This document shows, in pieces, positions 53,760 through 64,000 of a DNA stretch of 64,000 bases. The notes beneath the pieces were generated by a model that saw only the letters and a program-made list of their open reading frames with translations, was not told the origin of the DNA and ran no database searches. Where the stretch lies: NCBI GenBank assembly GCA_032622095.1, contig CP136069.1, positions 125,817,450 through 125,881,449 of the forward strand, given 5' to 3'. Position 1 is the first letter of the stretch; each line of letters begins with the position of its first letter. Source of the stretch: Siphonodentalium dalli. Its lineage: Eukaryota; Mollusca; Scaphopoda; Gadilida; Siphonodentaliidae. Position numbers and translations under genes: made by a program.

Positions 53760-54280
53760 GAGCGATCTTTTGCAAATTGGTGAATTTTTCGCCCGTCCTG
53801 TGCATCATGGCGTCCGCCTATAGTCTCGTCGCTATATCCCATGAGCGTTATCGGGCGGTGTGTTGTGCAATTGAGCCACAGTTCACAAAACGCCAATGTG
53901 CTGTTATCATTATGGGAATTTGGGTTTTGTCATGGCTTGTCTCAATCCCAACTATCATAGAGTTCAACAACTACGAGGTGGTGGATGGTAACAAGACATT
54001 CACATCCTGTCGAAGTGGATCGGACCCCTACGAATTCTCGATTCTCAACGGATTCTTCGTGACTTTAGTTTCATACGTCATCCCTCTCGTGATAATCGTC
54101 CTCAACTACACGAGAATCGCACTCTTCGCAGCACAACAATCGACCAAGGAAAAGAAAAATCCACACGCTTTGAGGTCCATCATTTCCAAAGGTCGGAAGA
54201 AAATCGTCAAAATGATGGCCATAATCACAGCAATGTTTTCGATTTCCTGGTTGCCTTATTTCCTAATTTTAACAATATCG
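53760..54280 (+). CDS. GPCR exon with TM3-TM6
   Basis: Begins with the split Gly codon, then AIFCK (Cys 3.25 at about residue 79). LVAISHERYRAV is the DRY-type box with Glu replacing Asp. Trp 4.50 is in IWVLSWLVSIP. ECL2 has an N-glycosylation site (NKT) and the Cys expected to pair with 3.25. TM5 has Pro 5.50 and Tyr 5.58 (IPLVIIVLNY). A basic third loop with STKEKKNPH and SKGRKK leads to TM6 AMFSISWLPY, where Ser replaces Cys of CWxP. The donor is ATATCG|GTAAGT, phase 0. The features are those of rhodopsin-class peptide receptors with a short third loop. Confidence 0.93.
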
Positions 54281-56032
54281 GTAAGTTGATCATTAACCAT
54301 TTCTTTACTGAATGGATTCTCCCATCAGTCATAAAAGTATATATTGGAATCGTATATTATTAATCTGGAGGGAGAACAGATGGCAGACATGAACTAACTA
54401 ATAATACAAGTTGTACAATGATTTTGTTTCAGTGAACATCATCGATACATGGGTTAAAATTGTTGGGGTATACACTGTTGCGTTAATGTTGAGTCAAATT
54501 CCAGAAGTTGGGTTCAATTGTTGGGCTAGATTTTTGGGTTAGATTAGTTTATTGAATAATAACTGGGTTTCAGTTGCTCCACTTGATAAAGATCTGCTGG
54601 ACGTGTGCTCTCTATGTATCTCTTATTGGTATCAAACTCAAATAGATTCACGGCGAATGCATCTGTTATGTCGGAATGATATAGCTGTAGTATTGCTTGT
54701 GCCTTTGGTACAAGTTTTCTTTTCTAGATTGATAATTTATTCCCGAAATGGAAGTCTTTAATGTTACACCTCGTTTCACTAGGTTCGAATATTAATTAAA
54801 TGTCTCTCATCTATACAGATCTTAAGATCAGAATTGAATCTATTGATTGGTCGCAGCTCCTGGAAACACGTTTTTTCCGGTGTTTTCTGGTGCTTGCAAA
54901 TGTTTTCCTTTTGCCCTTTTTTGACCTAATTACAAGCTGTTTAGCCTATATAATGATTGTTTTGATGTGTTATGATCTAAATAACACATGTAGTGTACAC
55001 ACAGTATACTAGATACAGTTATCTGTGGTCAGGTTGGCCTCAGAATGTTTTGATTATTTGGTCCCTTCTACTGAATACTAAGTAAAATTTAGTGAAATTT
55101 TTAACTGCGCTGGCCCACCTGGGTTGGATAACCACTTGGTATGTAAATATATTATAATGAACTCTAAAGACAAATAAACCACATAAACTTCAGTAAGTAA
55201 AATAAAATATCACATTACCACTATCTGTGGTATAAAACTGAAATTCAACTCTCCAAGTATGATATGAAACTGAAATAATGTGTAATATAAATGTAGAACA
55301 TGCCTGTTCTCTAATCTATAAACATGTTTCTGGCACAAAGTTACTAATACTATAAAAGACAAAAGTGGTACAGTGTTACATACCCAATTATTAATGAATA
55401 GACATTCACATGGATCTCTATCAGTCTCAATAGCATTTTCTTAGTAAAACATGACTGTCTTTCACTTGTGAAATAATGAGATATTATTTATTTATATGCG
55501 CTATTCTACAACCATTTAGCTATTGTTAATATTAAAATGATCCATCTAACCACGTACACTGCATATTGTAAAACAGGCAAGAAACAGTTTGATAAATGTC
55601 TAGTCTGAAATACTTGGGTAATTTTGTACCAGAAAATGTAACCAAAGTTTCTTGTTAAACTCATTCATTTCTTAATCCAGATTAGATAAAGATTTTGTAA
55701 GTCACTTTGCACAACGATAATTGAAACTTCACCTGAGTTTAAATTAACTTAAATAATTCTTCAATCAGCTTTAACGTTTTTCAAAATTCAATTTAGAAAT
55801 GTCAGTTGAACGACATCGATGATAAAATGAAAATGAATATATCTGATACATTTTGCATCGAAAGTCACTGCTACATCTGCCTCCATTAAATCCAATACGA
55901 TCGGAGTGGATCGTTCATAGGAAACTATATTAATACCACCAGTCAAAACACTTATAAGGACACACTTCCAATGGAAATATATAGGACATACACTTTATGA
56001 AATACTGCATAATAAAAAGAGCTGAACTGTCT

Positions 56033-56360
56033 CAGCACAAGCAATACACTCATATGAGATTTAAAACATTTATCTATAAAACCCCATCTAAACCTGGGCA
56101 GCATATCATTTTCCGGTGTGTCAGGATGTGTTGTGTGTTTACAAGTTCACTTTAACTAGCAACTTAAAAAATATATATAAAGTAAACACGAGTGCATTTC
56201 ATGGATAAAAGCACATTACACAAAGTCCAGTGCAAAGTCTGGAATAAATAATTAGATAAAATATTTTTTTAAAGTTGTTTTACTGGTTGTGTCAGCTGGT
56301 TGTGTTGAGTTTTTCATGATAAATGTTTTTAATCTCATGAGTGTATTGCTTGTGCTCATA
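56033..56360. mobile_element. 330-bp inverted-repeat MITE in intron 2
   Basis: The arms of about 50 bp are inverted: AGCACAAGCAATACACTCAT at 56036 and its complement ending near 56358, followed inward by AGATT(T)AAAACATTTATC. No ORF. Confidence 0.8.
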
Positions 56361-56597
56361 GTTATAATTTATTAGTATTGAGTTTAACTGGTGGCGAAAG
56401 TACACCAAAGTTGGATGATGCTTGAAAAAACAGAATGGTCAAATTACGAATGACTGATAATTATTATATATGTTCATTCTAAATTAACCATTCTCTGTTT
56501 CTCAACATCAGCCACCTTCACTGGACATTCTACACCCTGATGTTTTTGCCTATAATGGCTCTCCAGCTTGATAAATTTCATTCAAATGTGACTGGAA

Positions 56598-56735
56598 AGG
56601 GGGGGGGGGGTCCCAAAACCATGAGTGGAATTTTTGTTTTGCACAAAAAGAGGGGGGGGGGTGGGGTCCAAAGTTCTGCAAAAAAAATATTCAGCGTTGT
56701 GTATGCAAATTTTTTCCTGCCGCCCCCCCCTGCTT
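56598..56735. repeat. Short degenerate fragment related to TIR element C
   Basis: GGTCCC, TTTTGCACAAAAAG, GGTGGGGTCC and GCAAATTTTTTCC with poly-G/poly-C runs follow the order seen at the end of element C (52041-51900, 27635-27760). The match is partial. Confidence 0.5.
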
Positions 56736-56953
56736 CCATTGTAAATAATACACTTTGAACTACAATCCAGATAAAACTTAAGCGAAATAAAAAAGTTTAT
56801 TACACCGGATAAGTTGATAATACAATGTTTTGGAGCTTCTTTTTTCAAATGATATATAATATGGCATATAATTTATATAATGTGATCTGATGGTTCGAAA
56901 ATTAAGTGGGCCTTTAATGATTTCCTTTCATATAGTGTACTCTTCACTTTCAG

Positions 56954-57217
56954 AAAATAACTGGAAAAACGGGAAGAGAAGACTTGTCGGGTCCATTTGG
57001 ACTCATAATGACAAGCTTCTCGACATTCAGCACATTGTATAATGTCATCCTGTATGCCGCATGTAACAAGAATTTCCGTGAGGTATTCAAATCGCTCCTC
57101 ACATGTCAGAAGCCGAGAAACATCGAAACGATTGAGATGTTCTGCATTACTGTCGCTAGGAGGGTGTCACCCCATGAACCCGCATGCATCCCGAGGCTTT
57201 CTGTTGAAACTAGCTAG
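56954..57217 (+). CDS. GPCR exon with TM7 and C-terminal tail
   Basis: Phase-0 exon starting KITGKTGRED (third extracellular loop), TM7 FGLIMTSFSTFSTLYNVILY, helix 8 with ACNKNFREVFKSLL, Cys residues for possible palmitoylation (LLTCQ), and a tail of about 40 residues ending VETS-TAG. The NPxxY motif reads NVILY, so Pro 7.50 is Val, a change usually affecting receptor activation. A poly(A) signal AATAAA at 57576-57581 would give a 3' UTR of about 380 nt. Confidence 0.92.
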   Translation, partial: KITGKTGREDLSGPFGLIMTSFSTFSTLYNVILYAACNKNFREVFKSLLTCQKPRNIETIEMFCITVARRVSPHEPACIPRLSVETS

Positions 57218-57483
57218 CTGCTCATCCACATGGATGAATGGGTGACATTCAAACCGAGTAGCCAAATATCTGCCAATGAGCGCAGTGAGTATCCAGGTAT
57301 ATTTACACTTATAATAATTGGTTATTTATATAGTCATGTTATGATTGTTCACACTTAGCTTCTATGTTAGTATATTGAAATATATATGTATGGTTCCTGC
57401 AATCAATTATACAATAGTCACAACGAGTGAGCGATATGATTATCATAGTGTAAAGTTGTCAACCCACTGGGCTAGACCCTACG

Positions 57484-57519
57484 GCGCTACTACTGATTCT
57501 ATTCAACCAGTAGTAGCGC
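57484..57519 (+). promoter_or_regulatory. Stem-loop in the GPCR 3' UTR
   Basis: GCGCTACTACTG pairs perfectly with CAGTAGTAGCGC across a 12-nt loop. It lies 266 nt after the stop codon and about 55 nt before the AATAAA. A regulatory role is inference. Confidence 0.6.
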
Positions 57520-57599
57520 ATAATTTGCTCCATTGACCTATTAAGTGTTATCTGAACAAGCACAAATTACTACTAAATAAAACATAATATCAACACAAC

Positions 57600-58233
57600 G
57601 AGCCTTGATATTTTCTTATAGATAAGTAGATAAGTAGATAGGTAAGCATAGCATGATCTAAGAAATCACAATATTTACACATTGTTTCCTAGAATGACAC
57701 ACAGAAATGGTGAATTCCCCCCAAAAACAATCCAAGGAAAGACATCACATGTTTTGACAAACCTAGGGTTTCCAGTTATAAAGCAAGGAACCCAGGGGGA
57801 ATTTTCACCTTTTGACCAATGACATGGCCTGATGCTTTTCCGTGTGACTTTTGACCTAGTCACCGCCTAATGACATCACATTCATCAGCTGTTAAACCAC
57901 ATGTTCAAGATGGGAGTCCATTTTTGGAATTGGAAATAATGTTTTTATTTTGGATTATGCTATGCTTACCAAAGGTAAATTTATACAAGTCATGGTTATT
58001 ATACATCCATAAGAAAATATCAAGGCTTATTTTGTTGATATCTTGTGTTATTTGGTAGTAATTTTTGTTGGTTTATAGATAACTCTCAGCAGGCCAATGG
58101 AGGACGATCAGACGCTAAAATGGCTAGTTTGGTATACTTGCCATTTTAGCGGCGCAGTCTCTACATTTTGTCATACCCAAATTCTCAAAATAAAATAACA
58201 AATTGAGTCTTCACCTTTGTAGCTTGCTTGCTG
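57600..58233. other. Nothing recognised
   Basis: AT-rich, no gene or repeat partner found. Confidence 0.4.
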
Positions 58234-58398
58234 ATATAAGGATTAACTGTCATGTGGACTGTTTTTATGGAGATGTAACGGTGAGGTAAGTGGACATAAC
58301 TTGTGTAAAACCCGAAGGGTTTTACATACAAGTTATGTCCACTTACCTCACCGTTACATCTCCATAAAAATAGTCCACATGACAGTTAATCCTTATAT
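58234..58398. mobile_element. 165-bp near-perfect hairpin MITE
   Basis: The arms of about 79 bp (ATATAAGGATTAACTGTCAT... and the complement) differ at only one or two positions around a CCCGAAGGG centre. The transcript would form a long double-stranded stem, a possible small-RNA precursor. Confidence 0.92.
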
Positions 58399-59940
58399 TT
58401 ATATACATCTAGCGAAAAAGCCACTTTTGTAAATATATTTAAATCGAAAAGTGTATCGTGACAAGATCAGCCCAAAATACCCAATAGCACCCTTGGCAAA
58501 AGTTAATAGGAACAATTTCTCTTCATGTTGAAACCCGATGATGTATTAAGTCAATCCTGCGCGAGTCCAAATGCGCCCAAAACATTACGCGTTCGTCTTT
58601 CCAAACCTAATGACGTATCGATGGTGTTATTAGCTTGGTGTCATGAGGCGTTACGCATTCACCGAGAAATAACTGCAACTAGCCACGTGGGCGCCGACCA
58701 ATCAGAATGCTGGATTTAGTGATGACAACACTTAGTGTGTAAATATATTGAAATAACATCAGCTCGACTTAATTGAGATCTTAATTTGAGTCTGGCGTGC
58801 ATGGTTGTTCCGTATAAATAATAAAATTTATGATATATGAACCTATCTTTGTAGCTAAAACTAAACACACGTGTGCAAAGAAAACAACTTTTAGTTCCGC
58901 GTTGCACTCGATCTGTTTACTCCATCCAACAAGGTTTCACACGAGAGTGCGCCGTGCTTACTTCGGTCGATAATAAGCTATCAGCGGTGTCAAAATAAAA
59001 CTCCGAATATATTCATCGAAACTCAGCATTTCATTGACCCGAAACCATATATATTGTATATATTGCTATATGTCTATTGTATATGTACTTTTATAGTTCT
59101 ATATTTTAATATCCTTTATGTAATAATACATGTATTATCTTGGATGAGAGAATAAAGAATTGTACTTAGAGTTAATAAAGGGGTGCAAATACTGAATATT
59201 AAACACATACAAAAAAAAGCCCCCCCCCCTAATAGATTCGGTAATATTTTATGATATATTGGATGGATTTGATGAAACGTTTCACAAATGATTTGTGGTA
59301 CCAGAGACATCAAGTGTGCTAAGCACTGTGCTGTGAGGTGAGATATGGCTGAGTGAGCAGGTGAAGGTGAATCAGAATAGTTTATTTCATGACAAATCAT
59401 ATATAGTATCTAGTACATAAAAAAGTTAATATAACAAAAATAGACAAGTCATGTGGAGGCGACATGACCTATCGGGTCGTCTTCCTGTCGCCACCCTAAA
59501 ATTAAAGATATTGTTATTGATTATTTTGATAATAATAAATCCGGTCATGACATGTGAGAGCTGGTTACATCGTCGTTTATCCATTTGTTCAGGATTAAGT
59601 TAAATATTTCGTCTAGATTAGAATTTGTCGGTTTACTACAGCATTCAATTTATTTAATGGTGCAAGTGGACTGTTTGATATTTCGTTTCCATAAGTGAAT
59701 TCTTTGATTAAATTTGCAAGATAATATTAAAATGTTATACTGAAAGTCCACATGCACATATATCATTAGCATAACAAGTATATATATGGTATATTTCAAT
59801 GTATTAGTAAATATATAAAATCAATATATATTTTCCATATATATATTTCCACCGTAATAGCACTGAACTAGGCACCTGTCAGAACGTGCGACGTGAATGA
59901 GACAACAGTAATAGGTTATTGGATTAAAATAAGATGAGAG
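58399..59940. other. Mostly unrecognised; a diverged inverted repeat with 60.75 kb
   Basis: No gene. CCCCCCTAATAGATTCGGTAATATTTTATGA near 59222 is the complement, with changes, of TCATAAAATATTACCAAATATATTAGGGGG near 60768, suggesting an old inverted-repeat element between about 59.2 and 60.8 kb. Confidence 0.45.
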
Positions 59941-60282
59941 TTAGTAAGAAATCAAAAATCTGAAATCAATATCGCAAATAAGCGAGGTACGACTTATATT
60001 GACGTATTCTTTTTTCCGTTTAGTACCAAAATACAGAGTGAGCTGTGTTAATGTTGAACAATCTGGACAAAATCTGTTTGTGCATTTAACAGTCAGTGAA
60101 TAATTCCCAATACTTGTCTTAGAAATGTTGTTCACAAAGGTCGACTTAGGTCGAATATTTTGGGTAGCCTTATTAAGATTATTCCAGATTTTCGGAAAGA
60201 CATGGAGAGGTAATTTTTCTGAGCACGAATTGAATGGAAGTGGGGCACTTTTCAAAAGTTGCAAAAACACAGGTAGAGTCAT
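59941..60282 (-). pseudogene. Probable LINE ORF2 C-terminal fragment
   Basis: On the minus strand, LPLHVFPKIWNNLNKATQNI and IRPKSTFVNNISKTSI resemble the final block of CR1/Jockey-type reverse transcriptase ORFs. The segment coding QLLKSAPLPFNSCSEK has an inverted second copy at 60631 (QLLKSSPLPFNSCAAG). No catalytic motif is present, so the call rests on weak similarity. Confidence 0.45.
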
Positions 60283-60924
60283 TCGGCTGTGCCTTGGTCC
60301 CCCACTTATCCACGGGCTTGGAATATTCTTATCTGTTGGTACCTCAATGGCCTACATGGTGGGAAATATGGTTTACTGAATAAAATTATGGCTTCAAAGA
60401 GACTGATTTCAATAACTCTGTGTTGTTCACGGCATGAAACTTCAAGGTGTCATTCCAAAGGAATGTCGGTAGACTGAATGGCCTGGGCATGCAGCGGGCA
60501 CATTGTGTCTCGAAGATGACACGCATGTTATCGTGGACTCACAGTGTCACTTCCGGACAAAATTTACAGCCAGTAACAACTAATGTGAACAATGGAACAC
60601 TGAAGTGACTGTCCACTCAACGTCAGTGTTTTGCAACTTTTGAAAAGCTCTCCTCTTCCATTCAATTCGTGCGCAGCCGGCCATAAAATAACTCACAGGG
60701 CGGTGCCTCGCACAGGTTGTGTCACAGATACCACTAAACGTTTGCATAAATTTTCGTCAATATCTCATAAAATATTACCAAATATATTAGGGGGACTTTA
60801 TTTAATTGTGGAGTTTAGTCAATAGAGGATGCGACTACTAAATACCATAGAGGGGAAAATACGGAATACCAGTTAACAGAGGGGGTGAATACTGGACACC
60901 AGTTTAGATAATATGCATGTGAAG

Positions 60925-61395
60925 AACATATGTGACCCGCCATATCAAATCCAGTCGGAAGTCGGTATTTTTTTACACTGTGCCAATGCATTCTCTCATA
61001 TATGCGAGTCGACCATAGGTCGCCTCGCATATACACATGTATAAGAGAATGCATTGGCCTAACAATTTTAATAAGTTTTTCTTGTATTTTTTAACAATTT
61101 TATAATTTCACCCATACAGAACCCCATACAAACATTAGCAGACGACACTCTTCTATATGCTTCTATATATGTGTGGGGCTCCCTGCAGGGTAAATGGACG
61201 TTTTTTTATTTTATGTCCTAAAAATTGTAAGAAACATTTATTTAAAAAAAAATATAAAAAATTGTTAGGCCAATGCATTCTCTTATATATGCGAGGCGAC
61301 CTATGGTCGACTCGCATATACAAGAGAATGCATTGGCACAGGGTAAAAAAATCCCGACTTCCGACTGGATTTGATATGGCGGGTCACATATATAG
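60925..61395. repeat. Hairpin-within-hairpin inverted repeat
   Basis: The outer arms (about 60925-61090 and 61230-61395) are inverted copies with GACCCGCCATATCAAATCCA, CCAATGCATTCTCT and AACAATTTT. Each arm contains its own palindrome (GCCAATGCATTCTC...GAGAATGCATTGGC around GAGTCGACCATAGGTCGCC). The central 140 bp hold LINE reverse transcriptase sequence. Confidence 0.88.
61100..61190 (+). pseudogene. LINE reverse transcriptase active-site fragment
   Basis: One frame reads PIQTLADDTLLYASIYV, the xADD catalytic motif of a LINE reverse transcriptase. It lies inside the loop of the inverted repeat; the next LINE piece starts at about 61440. Confidence 0.7.
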
Positions 61396-61446
61396 ACTTC
61401 ACACTTCAATAACATCTCTTTAATATCATCATGGTTTGTTCTGGGC

Positions 61447-61827
61447 TTGGATAGATTTTCACATATAGGTTATGAAGAGTTTAAAACCATTAAATGGCTT
61501 CCGGTTGAATCCAGAGTTTCCCAAAGAAAGCTGACTATCATGAAAAATATTACAGATGGGAAAGCTCCTACATACCTAAGAGATGGATTCCAATTTTCGA
61601 ACACTCATTGTAAATATAATCTCCGGTCTGGAATCTTTAGATTATCTGTGCCCCATGTTAGGGTATTTGGTTACAATAGCTTTTTCTACACAGGAATCAC
61701 ATTGTGGAATAATTATGTAAAATATATTGAACCTAACTGCAACTTGGCTACATGGAATCACCTAATAAAACAGGAATTATTCGATAAAATTTTAGGTACT
61801 GAGGAATCTGACTTTGTATATTATTAA
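61447..61827 (+). pseudogene. LINE ORF2 C-terminal fragment (CR1/Jockey-like)
   Basis: TIKWLPVESRVSQRKLTIMK, GKAPTYLRDGF, YNLRSG and FYTGITLWNNY are the conserved C-terminal blocks of CR1/Jockey-type ORF2. It ends ESDFVYY-TAA. With the ADD fragment at 61.1 kb it shows one LINE interrupted by the inverted repeat. It differs from the LINEs at 4.6 and 45 kb. Confidence 0.85.
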
Positions 61828-62909
61828 TGGTGTGAATCGTGCTATTAATAATACCATACGACCTTATGATAACTTGTGCTGTGGCCTGGTCAGTCATGTG
61901 GTCGGTTACCATTAAGGACCACAGTGGAAATAAGCAAGCTTTGGCTTGCGTTCCTGTGCACTCCTTGATGGCAATCGATGGCATGACTTGTCAGACGAGC
62001 GTATTCATATGTATATTTCTCTTCTACTACTCTATTTTCCTCTCTATCTTTCTATGTACGATGACAGTACTTGGCCAGCTGCATATATTGTCACTGCTGC
62101 CCGTATATAGGGATTCCATCTTTCGGTCATGGACATGCCAGTCTAAAGCCGGCCATACATGGCAGCAGTGTGTATATGCAGGTGGCGAAGAGCTGTTGGT
62201 TCTATTACTAGTATCTCTTAAGCAACATGACAGTCATGTTGAGGGAGGAGGGTGGGATAGCACGGGTTGATTTTTCATGTTGTATATATATATATACAGG
62301 TACGAGTATCTATTTAGTAGTCATTACTAAGCTAGGTTTATTCACTATCTTGTCCCTCTACAGAACTGTCAAGCTGCATTCTTGTTATATTTATATATCT
62401 ATACTTTTTATATTTATACTATATGAATGTCACACTCCGTGTTTACACTTTTGTATATATGCTTATGCTCATGTCTGCAAATTTTGCATCTTTTAGCCAT
62501 TAAAAAATTATCTATCTATCACTGTTCACACAAACGAACTCGTCGTCGTCAATTCTGCGAACAGGTTTTTGGACTTATTACGACTGCTATAAACTATTCG
62601 TAATTCTTATATGTATATAATATATGCAAGAAGCCGACAAGACGGCATGAAATCAAAATAATGTTATTTCAGTAAATACAACGAAGCAATATTATGTGGG
62701 ATATATTGACTGTGCCATTTATCATTCTTGAATAATTTACATTAATGAATTCTCTGTATGAAAGTAATATGATGATGGCATCCGATACTTGCCACAAGCT
62801 GTAAGGCAGAGTTATGTCCCCTCGCTACGCTTGTCTGACCGCTACCATTACCTATATATTCACGTTCGTAATTGAATCTAACATTTTTTATTTAAAGATG
62901 CATAATCCG
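61828..62909. other. Nothing recognised
   Basis: Short ORFs without family motifs; a (TA)n run near 62285 and an AATAAA-poor AT-rich stretch. Confidence 0.4.
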
Positions 62910-63285
62910 AATTAATCCGAATTAACGCTCCTAATTTTACTATTTCTTTGGCTTCGGGGGTAAGAAATATTTGATTCGATTCGAGGAACTCACCCATCAA
63001 AGCTCAGAGTTATCAGATACCGTTTTTTGAAATCTGTAAATTTTTAACGCCTGAAATATTCGACGAATACCGACTGACATACTTACGATACCAAATTGCG
63101 TTGAACAAAATGTTGACATATAACACTTTTTGGGCAATTGTATACTATAGTTGACTCTGGTTAGCATTATTTTTTGTCAATTAATCGATTCTTATAACTG
63201 AAGCTGTATTTCAGGAAATGTTGTTGTTGTTGGAATCTGATGATATGGGGACCATCGAATCGAATTGTGTACATTTAAGTGTTTT
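62910..63285. mobile_element. Diverged copy of the 13.1-kb MITE
   Basis: Shares TTTACTATTTCTTTGGCTTC, GATTCGA and CATCAAAGCTCAGAGT with the copies at 13118 and 15481, and AAATGTTGTTGTTGTTGGAA, GATGATATGGGGACC with 13410-13440. The terminal repeats are too diverged to place exactly. Confidence 0.75.
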
Positions 63286-64000
63286 GTCATTTACAAATTT
63301 TGACTTGATCTAGCCAATTTTCAAATGAATAAGGACAGTTCTGTTTCTCAGCATAATGCAGAATGAATATCTTGACAAACCTCTTAAACAAAAATACGAG
63401 TGATTTCCTCACAATATATGTATGTGATGGCAATGGTCAGGTCGGCGTAGCAGGGGACTGAACTCTGCCTTGCAGTTTGTACTGGTCGTTGTGGTAGCAG
63501 CACTGGCATACCGTGTTGCAAGCAGTCGAATGGCACCTGCAAGTTTACCGTCAGCATAATCTAAGTGCAGACTGCTGATAACGACCATTTAGAGGCAAGA
63601 AACCAACACAAAAATGTACTACGGTATAGACGTTCTATTTCCTGTACCGCGAGATTCCGCGTCAGTTTCACTGAGATAAAATCGTCCAATCGCAAAGATT
63701 AACGTAACGCGATGTGACGTAATGTTGGAGAACACGCGCACGCATGAAGAAATGAAATTTCTATGAGACTACGATATACTCAGTATGTCAGTATATATAT
63801 GAGTGTATGTTTGCGGCGACTGATATTTTCTGCGAGATCGTATAACCTACAGTACGTGTATTTGAAAATTGGTACTCACCGTCTTCGATGTCTGGCAAAA
63901 ACTATAGAACTGGAAAACACATATTTCAGATGTATTCTTTGGAATGTGTTACTAATTATATAATGTATTTAAAATTTAAATTATTTTTGTTTGTTCCATC
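63286..64000. other. Nothing recognised
   Basis: No gene or repeat partner identified up to the end of the window. Confidence 0.4.

Larger units (their letters stand above)
54281..56953 (+). other. GPCR intron 2
   Basis: 2.7 kb from GTAAGT at 54281 to CTTTCAG at 56947-56953. It is mostly unique AT-rich DNA. It contains a small inverted-repeat MITE (56033-56360) and a poly-G-bearing fragment (56598-56735). Confidence 0.88.

Overview
The window is nuclear DNA of an invertebrate animal. It is AT-rich, has GT/AG introns, and holds one seven-transmembrane receptor gene among many nested mobile elements. APE-type LINEs, a Ngaro-type tyrosine-recombinase retrotransposon with an SGNH hydrolase, repeats followed by (GGAC)n, and foldback repeats suggest a marine lophotrochozoan (mollusc, brachiopod or annelid). 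That placement is an inference; no ribosomal or mitochondrial marker is present.

The only host gene I can support is a rhodopsin-class peptide-receptor-like GPCR on the + strand. Its exons are 11577-11799 (TM1-2), 53760-54280 (TM3-6) and 56954-57217 (TM7 and tail). Splice phases match and the joined protein is about 335 residues. Intron 1 is about 42 kb and is almost entirely transposons inserted into transposons; intron 2 is 2.7 kb.

Left of the gene (1-11.3 kb) are a LINE 3' end, a decayed SGNH hydrolase ORF, a GAT microsatellite, and a LINE ORF2 (4585-10930). That LINE is split by a 3064-bp DNA transposon (5621-8684) with 37-bp perfect terminal inverted repeats (TIRs) and an 8-bp target duplication.

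Intron 1 is layered. The outermost layer appears to be a GC-rich repeat with palindromic ends (about 11.93-12.59 kb and 47.18-53.12 kb). Inside it lies a unit bounded by CTCCAGGAGATATTGG-type ends (12.59-47.18 kb). Within that are: a 3.7-kb element with GGCGTTTAAACGCC palindrome arrays (14580-18256); a complete 8.2-kb Ngaro retrotransposon with split direct repeats (18664-26857); a TIR element (27635-29232); an inverted-repeat pair at 30.2/34.7 kb holding a hAT-like MITE (30734-31581); a minisatellite; a LINE interrupted by a TIR-flanked DUF3504/Crypton-like recombinase (37608-39703); and a second LINE interrupted by a 4.9-kb almost fully palindromic element (40311-45230). A second palindrome-array element (47842-52751, TTGGACTTAAGTCCAA arrays) sits in the right arm of the outer repeat.

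Right of the gene (57.2-64 kb) are hairpin MITEs, LINE fragments, a hairpin-within-hairpin structure at 60.9-61.4 kb, and stretches with nothing I recognise.
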